This document shows positions 1 to 8,672 of a stretch of 64,000 bases of DNA, one piece after another; the first letter of the stretch is position 1, and each line of letters begins with the position of its first letter. Source of the stretch: Methylobacterium sp. PvR107 (GTDB lineage Bacteria > Pseudomonadota > Alphaproteobacteria > Rhizobiales > Beijerinckiaceae); NCBI RefSeq assembly GCF_017833295.1, contig NZ_JAFIBW010000001.1, positions 5,394,001 through 5,458,000 of the forward strand, given 5' to 3'. A model generated the notes under the pieces. The model searched no databases. It was given only the letters and a program-made list of their open reading frames with translations, and had not been told where the DNA came from. The position numbers were made by a program, and so were the translations under genes.

Positions 1-53
1 TAGCCAGGGGCTTCCCGAAAGCAACGTCGAAGCGACGGGCATCGGCGGCGGCG

Positions 54-935
54 TCAGAGAAGGGCGCGCACCGCCGCCGCGAAGGCTTCGGGTGCCTCCT
101 GTGGAAAGTTGTGGCCCACCCCCGCGACGATCTCACGCCGATACGGGCCGGTGAAGTGGCGGGCATCGGTGTCGGCCGCCGAGGGCGGCGCAACGCCGTC
201 GTCGGCGCCGAGCAGCACGATCGACGGAACGGTGATCGCCGGCTGGGCGGCGAGCCGAGCCTCGATCTGGACGAGTGCCGGGTCGCTGGGCACCAGTCCG
301 AAGCGGTGGCGGTAGGAATGCACCACCACGTCGACGAAATCGGGATTGTCGAAGGACAGGGCGGTCTGCGCGTAGGTAGCCGCGTCGAAGGCCCAGCTCG
401 GCGACCAGAGCTGCCAGAGCAGGCGGCAGAACGCCTCCCGGTCGCCCGTGAGGCCAGCGCGACCGCGTTCGCCGTGCAGGTAGTACTGATACCAGAGCCG
501 ATGCTCCGCCTCGGGCGCGACAGGCCGCGAGGCGGCCGGGATATTCTGGATGTTGTAGCCGACGCCGCAACTCACCAGCCCCTGGGCCCGGTCCGGCCAG
601 AGCGCCGAGACCACGCAGGCGGCCCGGCCGCCCCAATCGTAGCCGGCCAGCACGGCGCGCGCGATGCCGAGGGCGTCCAGGAAGGCCAGCAGGTCGGCTC
701 CGAGCGCCGCCTGCTCGCCTGAGCGTGGCGTCGCCGCATCCAGGAACCGCGTCGGCCCGTAGCCGCGCAGGTAGGGCACGAGGCAGCGGATTCCGGTGGC
801 GGCGAGCCGCTCGGCAGCTGCGGTGCAGGCGCGGGCGTCGTACGGGAAACCGTGGAGCAGCACGGTGGGCGGCCCGTCGGGCGGCCCGAATTCCAGATAG
901 GCGACGTCGAGGATACCGGCCTGAACACGCTTCAT
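54..935 (-). CDS. alpha/beta hydrolase, epoxide hydrolase-like
   Basis: Predicted cytoplasmic alpha/beta-fold hydrolase of 293 residues. The oxyanion motif HGFP starts at residue 28, the nucleophile elbow reads GYDWGG, the acid probably lies in LGADDG and the base in GVGHNFPQ. Asp at the nucleophile position is the family pattern of epoxide hydrolases and haloalkane dehalogenases rather than Ser esterases, so an epoxide or haloalkane substrate is inferred. I chose the ATG at 935 because the fold begins there (MKRVQ). The frame stays open to 1166, but that extension overlaps the divergent gene starting at 1061. I assign nothing to bases 1-53. Confidence 0.88.
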   Translation of the reverse strand: MKRVQAGILDVAYLEFGPPDGPPTVLLHGFPYDARACTAAAERLAATGIRCLVPYLRGYGPTRFLDAATPRSGEQAALGADLLAFLDALGIARAVLAGYDWGGRAACVVSALWPDRAQGLVSCGVGYNIQNIPAASRPVAPEAEHRLWYQYYLHGERGRAGLTGDREAFCRLLWQLWSPSWAFDAATYAQTALSFDNPDFVDVVVHSYRHRFGLVPSDPALVQIEARLAAQPAITVPSIVLLGADDGVAPPSAADTDARHFTGPYRREIVAGVGHNFPQEAPEAFAAAVRALL

Positions 936-1060
936 GGATGGCTCCCGCAAGGCCGAGACAGGGATCCTAACCGCGTCCCGCGCAATTGCCGCACGCGCTT
1001 GCCGGCGCCGATCCGCGCCCGACTTTCCCACGCGGTTGACAAGCGCGACGGAGGACTTTG

Positions 1061-1483
1061 ATGGGCCTGCTCGACGGTGCGAAGAACTTGATCGGCGACG
1101 TTGCGGCTGCAACCGACCGGGTTCTGGAGCGGACCGGGAGCGGCAAGCTAGCCCTGACGATGGCAAAATTCTATCCCGGCGGCCTCCCCGCCTTCCTCGA
1201 CCGCCTGCGAGGGGCCGGCCACGGCGACGCCGTCGCGTCCTGGCTGGCTACAGGGACGGGGCCGGAGGCGCGCCAATCGGTGCCGGCGGCCGCCATCGCG
1301 CGCTGCCTGCCGGAGGGCGTCGCGGAGCGTCTCGCCTATGACCTGGGTGTGCCGGAGGGCCGCGTGGCCGTCGTCCTGTCGGAGTTCCTGCCGGCCGCCG
1401 TGGCGGAGCAGAGCGAGAACGGGCGGCTGAAACCGCAGCCGAATTTCAGCACCCAGGTGCGATCAGCGCCCGGCGTCCCCTAA
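1061..1483 (+). CDS. YidB/DUF937 family protein
   Basis: Small protein of 140 residues that resembles the DUF937/YidB family: an N-terminal MGLLDGAKNL stretch, a Gly-rich PGGLPAFLDRLRGAGHGDAVASW segment typical of the family, then a helical region with LGVPEGRVA. The family has no established activity. The start is the ATG at 1061, with a GGAGG-type ribosome site about six bases upstream; a TTG at 1058 is also possible. It overlaps the convergent gene ending at 1480 by four bases. A second family member lies at 1913, so the two are probably paralogues. Confidence 0.8.
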   Translation: MGLLDGAKNLIGDVAAATDRVLERTGSGKLALTMAKFYPGGLPAFLDRLRGAGHGDAVASWLATGTGPEARQSVPAAAIARCLPEGVAERLAYDLGVPEGRVAVVLSEFLPAAVAEQSENGRLKPQPNFSTQVRSAPGVP

Positions 1484-1749
1484 GGGGTCGCGCATTTCAT
1501 CAGGGGCGGAGCGGTCGCGCAGCTCAGGTAGCAGGTCTGTTTCGCGAAGCAGAACCAGGAGAGCTCACCGCTCTTGAGGCAGGCCCCGCCACAATGGCGG
1601 TACGTGCCGAAGAGCGGCCGGACAAACACCGCGTCCGTGAGGGCGCGCGCCTCCGCGAGCCGGGACGTTTCGGGAGGCGCCGCGAGGGCCGCGCCCCACC
1701 AGACCGAGAGAATCAGGGGCAGGACCAGCGATCGGACCGGAAATCTCAT
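1480..1749 (-). CDS. small secreted cysteine-rich protein
   Basis: An 89-residue protein beginning with a classic signal peptide (MRFPVRSLVLPLILS, cleavage probably after AALA at about residue 23). The mature part holds six cysteines in its last 40 residues (HCGGAC, WFCF, TCYLSC, KCA), which suggests three disulfides and a periplasmic or extracellular location. I do not recognise a family. The frame is open 12 codons further upstream, but the ATG at 1749 places the signal peptide at the N-terminus. It lies tail to tail with the DUF937 gene. Confidence 0.65.
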   Translation of the reverse strand: MRFPVRSLVLPLILSVWWGAALAAPPETSRLAEARALTDAVFVRPLFGTYRHCGGACLKSGELSWFCFAKQTCYLSCATAPPLMKCATP

Positions 1750-1912
1750 GACCGCTCGACCGTAAGACGTATTGCGGGCCGTCATTCCGGGCCACGGCCG
1801 AACTCCTGTCGACTAAATTGCGGTTCACGCCGTCCGGTCGCGCCGCAGGTCTCTCGCTCTTCGGGCGCGGTGCTCTACTATCGCCGTCAACGATTCACGA
1901 CAGGAGACCCGC

Positions 1913-2254
1913 ATGAGCCTGTTCAATTCCCTCGGGGGCTCCCTCGGGCAGATGGCGCTCAAGGCGTTGCCCGGCGTCATCCAGCAGGTGCTTCCCGGCG
2001 GGCTCAACGCACTCGTCGAGCAGCTCCGCCGTTCGGGCTACGAAAGCCAGGTCAATTCCTGGCTCGGCCGCGGACCGAACGAGCCGATCACGGCGGATGA
2101 CCTGCGCAAGGTCCTCGACAACGATCAGGTCCGCCAGATCGCGCAGAAGCTCGGCATCCCGGTGGATCAGCTGTTTCCGACCCTGGCGCAGGCGCTGCCG
2201 GAGGCGGTGGACCACCACAGCCCTGACGGCACTCTGCAGGCGCCGAAGGTCTGA
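1913..2254 (+). CDS. YidB/DUF937 family protein, second copy
   Basis: A 113-residue DUF937/YidB protein: MSLFNSLGGSL at the N-terminus, then PGGLNALVEQLRRSGY and VNSWLGRGPNEPIT, the segment typical of the family, and a C-terminal helical part with LGIPVDQLFPTLAQALP. An AGGAG sequence sits about nine bases before the ATG. Function is unknown; bacterial YidB proteins are small and abundant, and no catalytic motif is visible. It resembles the product of the gene at 1061 in the PGGL and SWL segments, which supports local duplication and divergence. Confidence 0.85.
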   Translation: MSLFNSLGGSLGQMALKALPGVIQQVLPGGLNALVEQLRRSGYESQVNSWLGRGPNEPITADDLRKVLDNDQVRQIAQKLGIPVDQLFPTLAQALPEAVDHHSPDGTLQAPKV

Positions 2255-2419
2255 GCGCGCCGCGCGGCACGTCTGTCTTCGCAGCCGGCCGGATCCGCTT
2301 CGGAGATCGCGCCTCGGCGGGGCCGTCCCAGGGCAGTCCGGAATCCCGACGCGTGGGCTGGGCGGATCTCGCGCATCGACGGGTCTGCTGCCAGTCCAGG
2401 GTGATCGCTCCGGCAGAAC

Positions 2420-2506
2420 CGTCCCTGCGAGCGGAGCAATCCGGTCGGCGCGACGACGGCTGAGGGCGCGCTGCCCTGGGTCACTTCGCTGCGGTCCTGA
2501 CGACGG
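2420..2506 (+). repeat. dispersed intergenic repeat, copy 1
   Basis: This roughly 85-bp element lies in the 341-bp gap 2255-2595, where I see no gene. It has a left block CTGCGAGCGGAGCAATCC and a right block CTGCCCTGGGTCACTTCGCT followed by a TGACGACG end. The same blocks recur at 26973-27068 (opposite strand) and 35090-35180. This pattern of GCGAGCGNAGC and CACTTCGCT ends is common in Methylobacterium and other Rhizobiales. The ends are partly self-complementary, so the RNA could fold. Confidence 0.75.
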
Positions 2507-2595
2507 AGACGTTCCCAGCCGCCCGTTCCTGGGCCGCAAACGCGAGCGGCGGCCCCTCTCGGGACCGCCGCCGGTCACGGCCGGATCCGCACCGT

Positions 2596-4053
2596 TCAGT
2601 TGCTGGCGAGCTGGGACATCGGATCCACGGGCGAGCCGCCCTTGCGGATCTCGAAGTGCAGCTGCGGCGAGGTGACGTTGCCGGAGGCGCCGGACTTCGC
2701 GATGGTCTGGCCGCGCTTGACCTTCTCACCGGGCTTCACGTCGATCTCGCCATTGTGGGCGTAGGCCGAGACGTAGCCGTTGGCATGGCGCACCAGCACG
2801 AGCTTGCCGTAGCCCTTCACGTCCGAGCCGGCATACGCGACCGTGCCTTCCTCGGCCGCCTTGACCGGCGTGCCCTCCGGCACGGCGATGTTGATGCCCT
2901 CGTTGCCGGAGCTGCCGTAGCCGGCGATCACCCGGCCCTTGGCGGGCCAGCGGAAGCTCTCCGACGGCGTCGCATCGGCGACGGAACCAGTGGCGGCGGG
3001 CTCGGATTTGGCCGGAGGCGCCGCCGCCGCAACCGGCTTCGGAACCTCCTTGGCGGCGACCTTCTCGACCTTCTCCGCGGCGGCCGCCTTCTGGGCAGCC
3101 TCCTTGGCGGCCTTGGCTTCCGCAAGCTTCTGCGCGGCTTCGGCCTTCGCGGCGGCCTTCGCCTCGGCCTTGGCCTCCGTCGCCTTAGCCTCCGCCTTCG
3201 CCTCAGCCTTGGCCTTCGCCTCGACCTTGGGGTCCGCCTTCTTCTCGTCAGCCTTGGCGACTTGTCCGGGGCGCACGTGCCGCGGCTTCTCGTCGTCCTT
3301 CGCCGCGTTGTCCTTGCGGGTCTTGGCCTCTGCGACCTTCCGGGCCGCGGCGTCGCGGGCGAGCGCCTCCTTGCGCTCCGCCTCCTTCTCGGCGGCGGCC
3401 CGCTTGGACGTCTCCTTCGCGGTCTCCTTGGCGGCCTGCTTGGTTTCCTCGCGCTTGGCGGCTTCCTTGGCCTCCTCGCGCTTCGTGGCGAGCTTGCTGT
3501 CGACCTGCTTGGCGTCCTCGCGCTTCTCCTCGGCCGCCCGGGCCGGGCGAGCGGTCATCGGGGCCGCGGCCGGGTTCATGCCGGAGGCGTTGTAGACCGG
3601 GATCACGAGCTGCCGACCCGGGGTGATCTGGCTCGCGCTGGTCAGGCCGTTGGCGGCCAGGATCGCCGAGGCGGGCACGCCGAAGCGGGTGGACATCTGG
3701 TTCAGGCTGTCGTTCTGCGACACGGTGATCTGCGTGCCACCCTGAGCGCTCCAGCCGACCGGGCCGGTGGAGGCGACGCGGGTCGCGGGCGCGGCGGCAT
3801 GTGTCTGAGCCGGCGCGGCGGCCGCGACCGGGCGCGGGGCGCCGGGCGGGCTCAGCGCCTCCGACTGGATGCGGCCGGTCCGGACCGGGGGCACGGATTT
3901 AAGGCTGCCATCCGGCAGGCTTCCCGTGGCGGCGGGCTCCGAATCGAACGGGTTCGAGAAGGGGTTGCTCAGACGCGACGCGTCCGAAGAACAGGCAGCG
4001 GCTGCACCGCCAATGATGCCGATGAGGGCGACGCGCGACAGCGTCCGCAACAT
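2596..4053 (-). CDS. NlpD-like LysM / degenerate M23 lipoprotein
   Basis: A 485-residue envelope protein. The N-terminus is a signal sequence ending at AAAC (Cys21), a near-lipobox, so it is probably a lipoprotein. A LysM domain spans about 109-153 (SLNQMSTRFGVPASAI). Residues about 165-370 are a long Ala/Lys/Glu-rich, probably helical region. The last 110 residues are an M23/LytM domain (VPEGTPVKAAEEGTVAYAG). The first zinc-binding His and Asp of active M23 enzymes are replaced (GNEGINIAVP), while the later YAH and LHFEI His residues remain. This is the pattern of NlpD/EnvC-type amidase activators rather than active endopeptidases. The start at 4053 is preferred; 4077 is possible. Confidence 0.88.
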   Translation of the reverse strand: MLRTLSRVALIGIIGGAAAACSSDASRLSNPFSNPFDSEPAATGSLPDGSLKSVPPVRTGRIQSEALSPPGAPRPVAAAAPAQTHAAAPATRVASTGPVGWSAQGGTQITVSQNDSLNQMSTRFGVPASAILAANGLTSASQITPGRQLVIPVYNASGMNPAAAPMTARPARAAEEKREDAKQVDSKLATKREEAKEAAKREETKQAAKETAKETSKRAAAEKEAERKEALARDAAARKVAEAKTRKDNAAKDDEKPRHVRPGQVAKADEKKADPKVEAKAKAEAKAEAKATEAKAEAKAAAKAEAAQKLAEAKAAKEAAQKAAAAEKVEKVAAKEVPKPVAAAAPPAKSEPAATGSVADATPSESFRWPAKGRVIAGYGSSGNEGINIAVPEGTPVKAAEEGTVAYAGSDVKGYGKLVLVRHANGYVSAYAHNGEIDVKPGEKVKRGQTIAKSGASGNVTSPQLHFEIRKGGSPVDPMSQLASN

Positions 4054-4268
4054 CTGACCCGTACCGCGCACCCGCATCGACGCACCCGTTTGCCTGAACG
4101 CAACCTGATGCGCCAATGAAGACGGATTCAGGTTAAGCAACCGTTCCCGTTCAGCATGTCTGCGACCGTGGCGCGAAGACTTCTTGAGAGGTTCGCGCAT
4201 CACGCGGGATGATCGGGGGGGCCGGCTTCGTGCCTTTTCCGTCCCGGCCGGCACCCCACATCGAGGGG

Positions 4269-4823
4269 ATGTTCACCATCCGCGCCGCCCGCGACAGCCT
4301 TGCCGATCTGCCTGCGATCGAGACCGCGCGCCTGTCGGTTGCGGCCCTCCGGCTCGAGGATGCGCAAGCCCTCCGTCGCCTTACGGACGATCCGGCAATC
4401 ACCGCGGCGGTGGACTTCCTGCCCGCCCCGTTCACCCTGCAGGATGCCGAGGATCTGATCCGTAGCGGAACCCGCGGCCAGGACCGCTTCCTCGGCGCCT
4501 GGACGCGGGAATCAGGCGGGACCGGTGCGCAGCAGTCCTCGGCGGGGCGCGACCTCGTCGGGGTGGTCGGAACCCATCTGCGCGGGGCCGGCGTGATCGA
4601 GATCGGCTACTGGATCGGCGGCGCCGCCCGCGGGCGCGGCTATGCCTTCGAAGCCGTCTCGGCGGTCATCGCATTCCTGGGCGGGCGCTTCCCGGCACGG
4701 AGCGTCGTGGCGGAGTGCCGCCCCGCCAATATCGCGTCCTGGGGTCTTCTGGAGAAACTCGGCTTCCAAGATTCCGGGGAGGAGGGGCACAGGCCGGGGC
4801 GCCGCCTGCTTCGGCGAGCGTGA
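4269..4823 (+). CDS. GNAT family N-acetyltransferase
   Basis: A predicted acetyl-CoA-dependent acyltransferase of 184 residues, of the RimJ/RimL-like GNAT type. It shows the usual ETARLSVAALRLEDA opening strand and helix, the acetyl-CoA loop (ARGRGYAFEAVSAV) and the late ANIASWGLLEKLGF motif in which Asn and the LLEKLGF helix are characteristic. The substrate cannot be told. The ATG at 4269 is used because the domain starts soon after it; an upstream start at 4209 would add 20 residues. It is divergent from the NlpD-like gene. Confidence 0.8.
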   Translation: MFTIRAARDSLADLPAIETARLSVAALRLEDAQALRRLTDDPAITAAVDFLPAPFTLQDAEDLIRSGTRGQDRFLGAWTRESGGTGAQQSSAGRDLVGVVGTHLRGAGVIEIGYWIGGAARGRGYAFEAVSAVIAFLGGRFPARSVVAECRPANIASWGLLEKLGFQDSGEEGHRPGRRLLRRA

Positions 4824-4896
4824 TCGCCGGAACCGTCCTGCCGGCCGCGGCGCATGCCCGCGCCGCTGCGGACGGGGCTTCTTCCGCCCGGAAACG

Positions 4897-4926
4897 AAAA
4901 GCCCCCGGCAGTGCGCCGAGGGCTTG
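4897..4926 (-). terminator. Rho-independent terminator of the outer-membrane gene
   Basis: Read on the minus strand this is an 11-base GC-rich stem (AAGCCCTCGGC / GCCGGGGGCTT, one mismatch) with a short loop, followed by TTTTCGTTT. It lies 37 bases after the stop of the outer-membrane gene ending at 4963, so it should end that transcript. Confidence 0.8.
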
Positions 4927-4962
4927 TCGGGAACCGGCCCGAGGACCGGCCGTCAGACCGGA

Positions 4963-6240
4963 TCAGAAGGTGATGCCGGTCTCGACCATGTAACGGTCTT
5001 GGGAGGTCCGATTGCCGGTCCGCCCGAAGCCGGTCCCGAGCGTTCCCTCCGCGAGGTTGCCGCGGGTGATGCCGCCGAGCTCCACATGGGCGTACTCCAC
5101 GCGGAAGAAGTAGCGATCGAAGGTGAAGGTCGGCGTGACAGTGACCGAGAACGCGTTGCTGCCGGCGCCGAAGCCCAGCAGGTTCGTTCCGCCCGAACCC
5201 CGGACGCCCGTCTGCTCGGTGTACTCGACGCGGCCGGCCAGCGCGAAATTGTCGGTGAACGAGTAGGCCGCCAGCAGGGCGCCGCCATAGGTCGAGGCCG
5301 TGTTGCCGATCCCGACGCGCAGGTCGCGCTCGACATTGGTGAACTGGAAGTACGGCGAGATGATCCAGGGGCCGTTCGCGTAGGTGTAGTTGATGTTGAA
5401 GATGCCGCTGTTCTGCTGCGCGTTCGGCGTGGCGAACTGGTAGCGCGGGCTCCGGTCGAGGGCGTTGGTCCGGCCGACGTTCAGGCCGCCGTTGACGCCG
5501 ATCGTGCTGTAGTCGTCCAGCTTGTAGGCGACGTTACCGGTGAACCACGTGATCTCGTTGGAGAAGAACCCGTCGGTTCCGGCGAGCGAGACCGAGAGCG
5601 GGCCGCTGCTGTAATTGACCTGAACGCCCTGGTTGATGAAGTTCTCCTGCACGAACAGAAGGCCGCGGTTGATGTTCAGGTTCTGGTAGGTGAACAGCAG
5701 CTCGGTGCCGATCAGGGTGAACAAGCGGCCGCCCTGAATCGACCATTCATCGTTGATCTGGATCTTGCCGTAGGCGACCGGCACCGGGCCGAACAGCAGG
5801 TCGGTCTGGGTGAAGGTTCCGAGGGTCGGGAAGCCGAGCTGCGGGATCGAGTAGCCACCGGCCTGGATGTAGAACTGGAACGCGCCCTCGGGCTTCTGGA
5901 TGATGCCCTGGATGTTCGAGAAATCGAATCGTGCGGACCGGTCGCGGTCGTTGGGGGCCGCCGGGGTCGAGAACGACGCGAACGGGTTTGTCTGCGTGTA
6001 GCCGTAGCCCGTGACGGCGCCGCCCACGTAGAGGTCGCCGAGCGGGCCCGCGGAGAAGCAGGTCGGGTTCGGATTGGCCTTGATCACACCGCTATAAGCC
6101 GGGCCGAGGAGTGTGGCCTTGCAGGGTTCGGCCGGGGGCGGAACAGGCGTCGGAGCCGGGGCGGCCAGATCGGCCGCGAGAATGCTGGTCGAGGACAGCA
6201 GCACGGTGGCCAGGCCGGCCAGGGTGGATCGCTTCAGCAT
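4963..6240 (-). CDS. outer-membrane beta-barrel protein, porin-like
   Basis: A 425-residue secreted protein with a clear signal peptide (MLKRSTLAGLATVLLS, cleavage near ILAADLAAP) and a Pro-rich linker (APTPVPPPAEP). The rest is alternating aromatic and small residues typical of beta-strands, and it ends in an aromatic (GITF), as outer-membrane barrels do. I place it with the putative beta-barrel porin (BBP2-like) proteins; substrate is unknown. The start at 6240 puts the signal peptide first; the open frame goes on to 6387. It is monocistronic, with its own terminator at 4897-4926. Confidence 0.8.
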   Translation of the reverse strand: MLKRSTLAGLATVLLSSTSILAADLAAPAPTPVPPPAEPCKATLLGPAYSGVIKANPNPTCFSAGPLGDLYVGGAVTGYGYTQTNPFASFSTPAAPNDRDRSARFDFSNIQGIIQKPEGAFQFYIQAGGYSIPQLGFPTLGTFTQTDLLFGPVPVAYGKIQINDEWSIQGGRLFTLIGTELLFTYQNLNINRGLLFVQENFINQGVQVNYSSGPLSVSLAGTDGFFSNEITWFTGNVAYKLDDYSTIGVNGGLNVGRTNALDRSPRYQFATPNAQQNSGIFNINYTYANGPWIISPYFQFTNVERDLRVGIGNTASTYGGALLAAYSFTDNFALAGRVEYTEQTGVRGSGGTNLLGFGAGSNAFSVTVTPTFTFDRYFFRVEYAHVELGGITRGNLAEGTLGTGFGRTGNRTSQDRYMVETGITF

Positions 6241-6367
6241 GATGTCGCAGCTCGTTCGGGTTCGCTCACGGTCAAGCTGACATCGCAGGGCGATTGACAC
6301 AAAACTAAACATCGAGCATTTGCATATTTTTTGAGCAGATCGAGATCCCGCACAACACTCGCACAGG

Positions 6368-6391
6368 AAATGTGACTTTGCAGCCACATTT
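6368..6391. promoter_or_regulatory. inverted repeat between rlmJ and the porin-like gene
   Basis: AAATGTG and CACATTT form a perfect 7-base dyad with a 10-base spacer in the AT-rich 223-bp gap upstream of the porin-like gene. It could be a regulator site for that gene or a weak hairpin after rlmJ. No matching regulator is identified, and there is no convincing T-run. Confidence 0.3.
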
Positions 6392-6463
6392 CTCCTCTCG
6401 GCCGCTCGCTTTCATTGCGGTGAGTTTCGAACAGCTTGGTGCGACCTGCGCAATGCTGTCGCG

Positions 6464-7312
6464 TCAGGCCGAAGCGCCGATCGGATCGCAGCGAAATCCT
6501 CCGAACTCATGACGCGCCAGCCGCTCGGCCAGAGCGGGAAGGAAGATCGTCGCTTCCTCGGCGAGCCGCCAGGGCGGGTTGACAACGATCAGGCCGCTGC
6601 CGGTCAGCCGTGTCGGATCGTCCGGACGGTCGATCAGCAGGTCGAGGCGCAGCGCCGGGCGGGGGAGGGCGGCGTCGAGATCCCGGACCATGCGTTCCAC
6701 GACGGCGGCATCCTTGATCGGGTACCAGGCCAGGAACAGGCCGGTCGGCCACTTCGCCACCGCGCGGGCGAGGTGGGCCCCGAGCCGCTCGATTTCGCCC
6801 GGCACCTCGTAGGGCGGGTCGATCAGCACGAAGCCGCGCCGCTCGGGCGGTGGAATCTGCGCGTTGACCGCGATCCAGCCGTCGAGGTTCAACACCTTCG
6901 TGCGCGGATCGCGTTCGTAGCGCGCCCCGAGGGTGGCGGCATCTGCCGGGTGCAGCTCGACGAACACGCCCTTGTCGCCGGGGCGGAGCGCCTCGCGGAT
7001 GATCGCGGGCGATCCCGGATACGCGGTCGCCCCGTCGCGTGCCTGGACTGCCGCCACGGCTGCCCGGTAGGGCGCAAGGAGCGCTTCGACGTCCGGCGCG
7101 AAGGGGGTGGCCATCCGGCCCCAGCCGTCCCGCCACTCGCCGGTGCGCGACGCCTCGTCGGCCTCAAGGTCGTAGACGCCGAGCCCCGCGAAGGCGTCCA
7201 GTGCCCGGAACGGCTTGTCCTTGAGACGCAGGTGATCGAGCACGCGCGCGAGCACGAGATGCTTGAGGACGTCGGCGTGGTTGCCGGCGTGGAAGGCGTG
7301 CCGATAATTCAT
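6464..7312 (-). CDS. rlmJ: 23S rRNA (adenine2030-N6)-methyltransferase RlmJ
   Basis: A 282-residue SAM-dependent methyltransferase that modifies A2030 of 23S rRNA. The N-terminus MNYRHAFHAGNHADVLKH is the RlmJ signature. It is followed by the SAM-binding DAFAGLGVYDLEA segment, an insertion carrying FVELHPADA, and the catalytic motif IV, here IDPPYE, as in N6-adenine methyltransferases. Length matches the family (about 280). The ATG at 7312 is fixed by the conserved N-terminus. It is a stand-alone gene, upstream of the outer-membrane gene but separated by 223 bp. Confidence 0.95.
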   Translation of the reverse strand: MNYRHAFHAGNHADVLKHLVLARVLDHLRLKDKPFRALDAFAGLGVYDLEADEASRTGEWRDGWGRMATPFAPDVEALLAPYRAAVAAVQARDGATAYPGSPAIIREALRPGDKGVFVELHPADAATLGARYERDPRTKVLNLDGWIAVNAQIPPPERRGFVLIDPPYEVPGEIERLGAHLARAVAKWPTGLFLAWYPIKDAAVVERMVRDLDAALPRPALRLDLLIDRPDDPTRLTGSGLIVVNPPWRLAEEATIFLPALAERLARHEFGGFRCDPIGASA

Positions 7313-7378
7313 GGAGACGGGCTCAAGCCGATCCCGCGTCTCGGGTCCAGCGCTGCGCGCCGAAACGGCCGAAATATC

Positions 7379-8041
7379 TCAGCGCGCGGCGCCGAGGGTG
7401 ATCTCCGGCGCGCGGCAATTGGTGCGGGCGACCTCCGGGCAGGGGGTGAAGCCGCGCAGGTCCCTGCCGAAGCAGACCCGCACCTCCTGCAGCTGGCCCC
7501 GCGTGCAGGTGACCGCCATCATGTCGGGCCGGAGGCCGCGGTTGGCGGCCACGAATTGCCGGGCGATCTCGATGGGCGCCAGGGTCTGTGCCGAGCCGCC
7601 GCCCTTGAGGCTCTCCGGGATCGTCACCGCGAGCCGGGCCTCCCGGGCGGCGTTGAAGTAGGCGGCCGGGTCGAGTCCCGAGCAGGTGCCGTGCTTACGC
7701 CATTCGTAGCGGGCGAGGCCCTCGCTCGGATAGACCTGCCCGGCCACCTCGATCGCCTGCCGGGTCGGCGGGCGCGCCACCGCGGAGCAATTCTCGGGAT
7801 ATCCGCGCGCGTATTGGGGCCAGAGTCCGTGCAGGACGAAACCGAGGCCTCGCCCCGGCGCGCACTGCACGTCGTCCCGGCGCTCGCCTGCCCCGGCGCA
7901 ATAGGTCGGCGACCACGACAGGGCGAGCACGTAGAAATCGAATTCGCCGGGCGCGCCCCGGCGGGCGAAGCCGCCGTAATCCTGCGCGGCGGCCGGGCCG
8001 GCGAGCAGCAGGCCGGCGAGGCAGGCGGCGAGGCCACGCAT
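7379..8041 (-). CDS. secreted ribonuclease T2
   Basis: A 220-residue RNase of the T2 family, which cleaves RNA through 2',3'-cyclic phosphates. A signal peptide (residues about 1-19, ending GPAAAQ) sends it to the periplasm or outside. Both catalytic segments are present: HGLWPQY (CAS I) and EWRKHGTC (CAS II), plus the LSWSPTYC strand. Several cysteines fit the disulfides of the family. The ATG at 8041 starts two bases after the stop of the upstream gene (8044), so the two are probably co-translated. Confidence 0.92.
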   Translation of the reverse strand: MRGLAACLAGLLLAGPAAAQDYGGFARRGAPGEFDFYVLALSWSPTYCAGAGERRDDVQCAPGRGLGFVLHGLWPQYARGYPENCSAVARPPTRQAIEVAGQVYPSEGLARYEWRKHGTCSGLDPAAYFNAAREARLAVTIPESLKGGGSAQTLAPIEIARQFVAANRGLRPDMMAVTCTRGQLQEVRVCFGRDLRGFTPCPEVARTNCRAPEITLGAAR

Positions 8042-8043
8042 GG

Positions 8044-8505
8044 TCAGGGCCGCGCCATCCGGCAGGCCGTCGCATAGGCGTAAGCCAGATCGCGATCGAG
8101 ACCATGGACGCAGAATTCCACGCCCCAGGTCGCCCCGATGATGCCGAGGCTCTCGCGCACGGAATAATCGACCTTCCGGCGCAAGCCATCCGACGTGGTC
8201 ACGGTCGCCGTGCAGAAGCGCCGGGGATAGGTGTCGAGACCCCAGGGCCGCCAAGCGGTGCGCTCGATCGTGTCGAAGGAGACAATCGTCATCGACGAGT
8301 TCCAGAACTTCGCCTCCTTCTCGGCGAAGTTGGTCGAGACCCGTTCCAGCACCGACGGGTCCTGGCAGCCGGGAATCTGCGCGTCGAACGGAAATTCCCG
8401 CTCCTCGGCGGGCTCGATATCCTCCCGCGCCGAGCGGGCGAGGGCCGGCTGCGCGAGGGAGAGGAGGGCCAGCCCGAGGGCGAGGCCGTTCAGGATCGGG
8501 CGCAT
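8044..8505 (-). CDS. secreted four-cysteine protein coupled to RNase T2
   Basis: A 153-residue exported protein of unknown family. A signal peptide (MRPILNGLALGLALLSLAQPALA) is followed by an acidic start and a compact domain with four cysteines (PGCQDP, RFCTA, EFCVHG, TACR), probably two disulfides. Its stop lies two bases before the RNase T2 start, which argues for one transcript and perhaps a shared job outside the cytoplasm, such as a chaperone, inhibitor or partner. That role is inference from position only. The start at 8505 puts the signal peptide first. Confidence 0.75.
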   Translation of the reverse strand: MRPILNGLALGLALLSLAQPALARSAREDIEPAEEREFPFDAQIPGCQDPSVLERVSTNFAEKEAKFWNSSMTIVSFDTIERTAWRPWGLDTYPRRFCTATVTTSDGLRRKVDYSVRESLGIIGATWGVEFCVHGLDRDLAYAYATACRMARP

Positions 8506-8672
8506 GGCGCGGGTCTCGGCGGGTGTGCGGTCCAGCATCCCGGAACGATGGCCCCGCGGACCCGCCAGTCAAGCGTCGGCGGCCCGACGGCTGTCGTTTG
8601 GCGAAAGGTGCGGCGCGGCCGCTACACCGGACCGCCGGATTCGATGCCGACGCCAGCCCAGCCCGCGCGCTG

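Noticed and set aside
4642..6297. 551-codon plus-strand frame opposite the porin-like gene
   Set aside because: It is antisense to a protein with signal peptide and beta-barrel pattern, and runs through a terminator.
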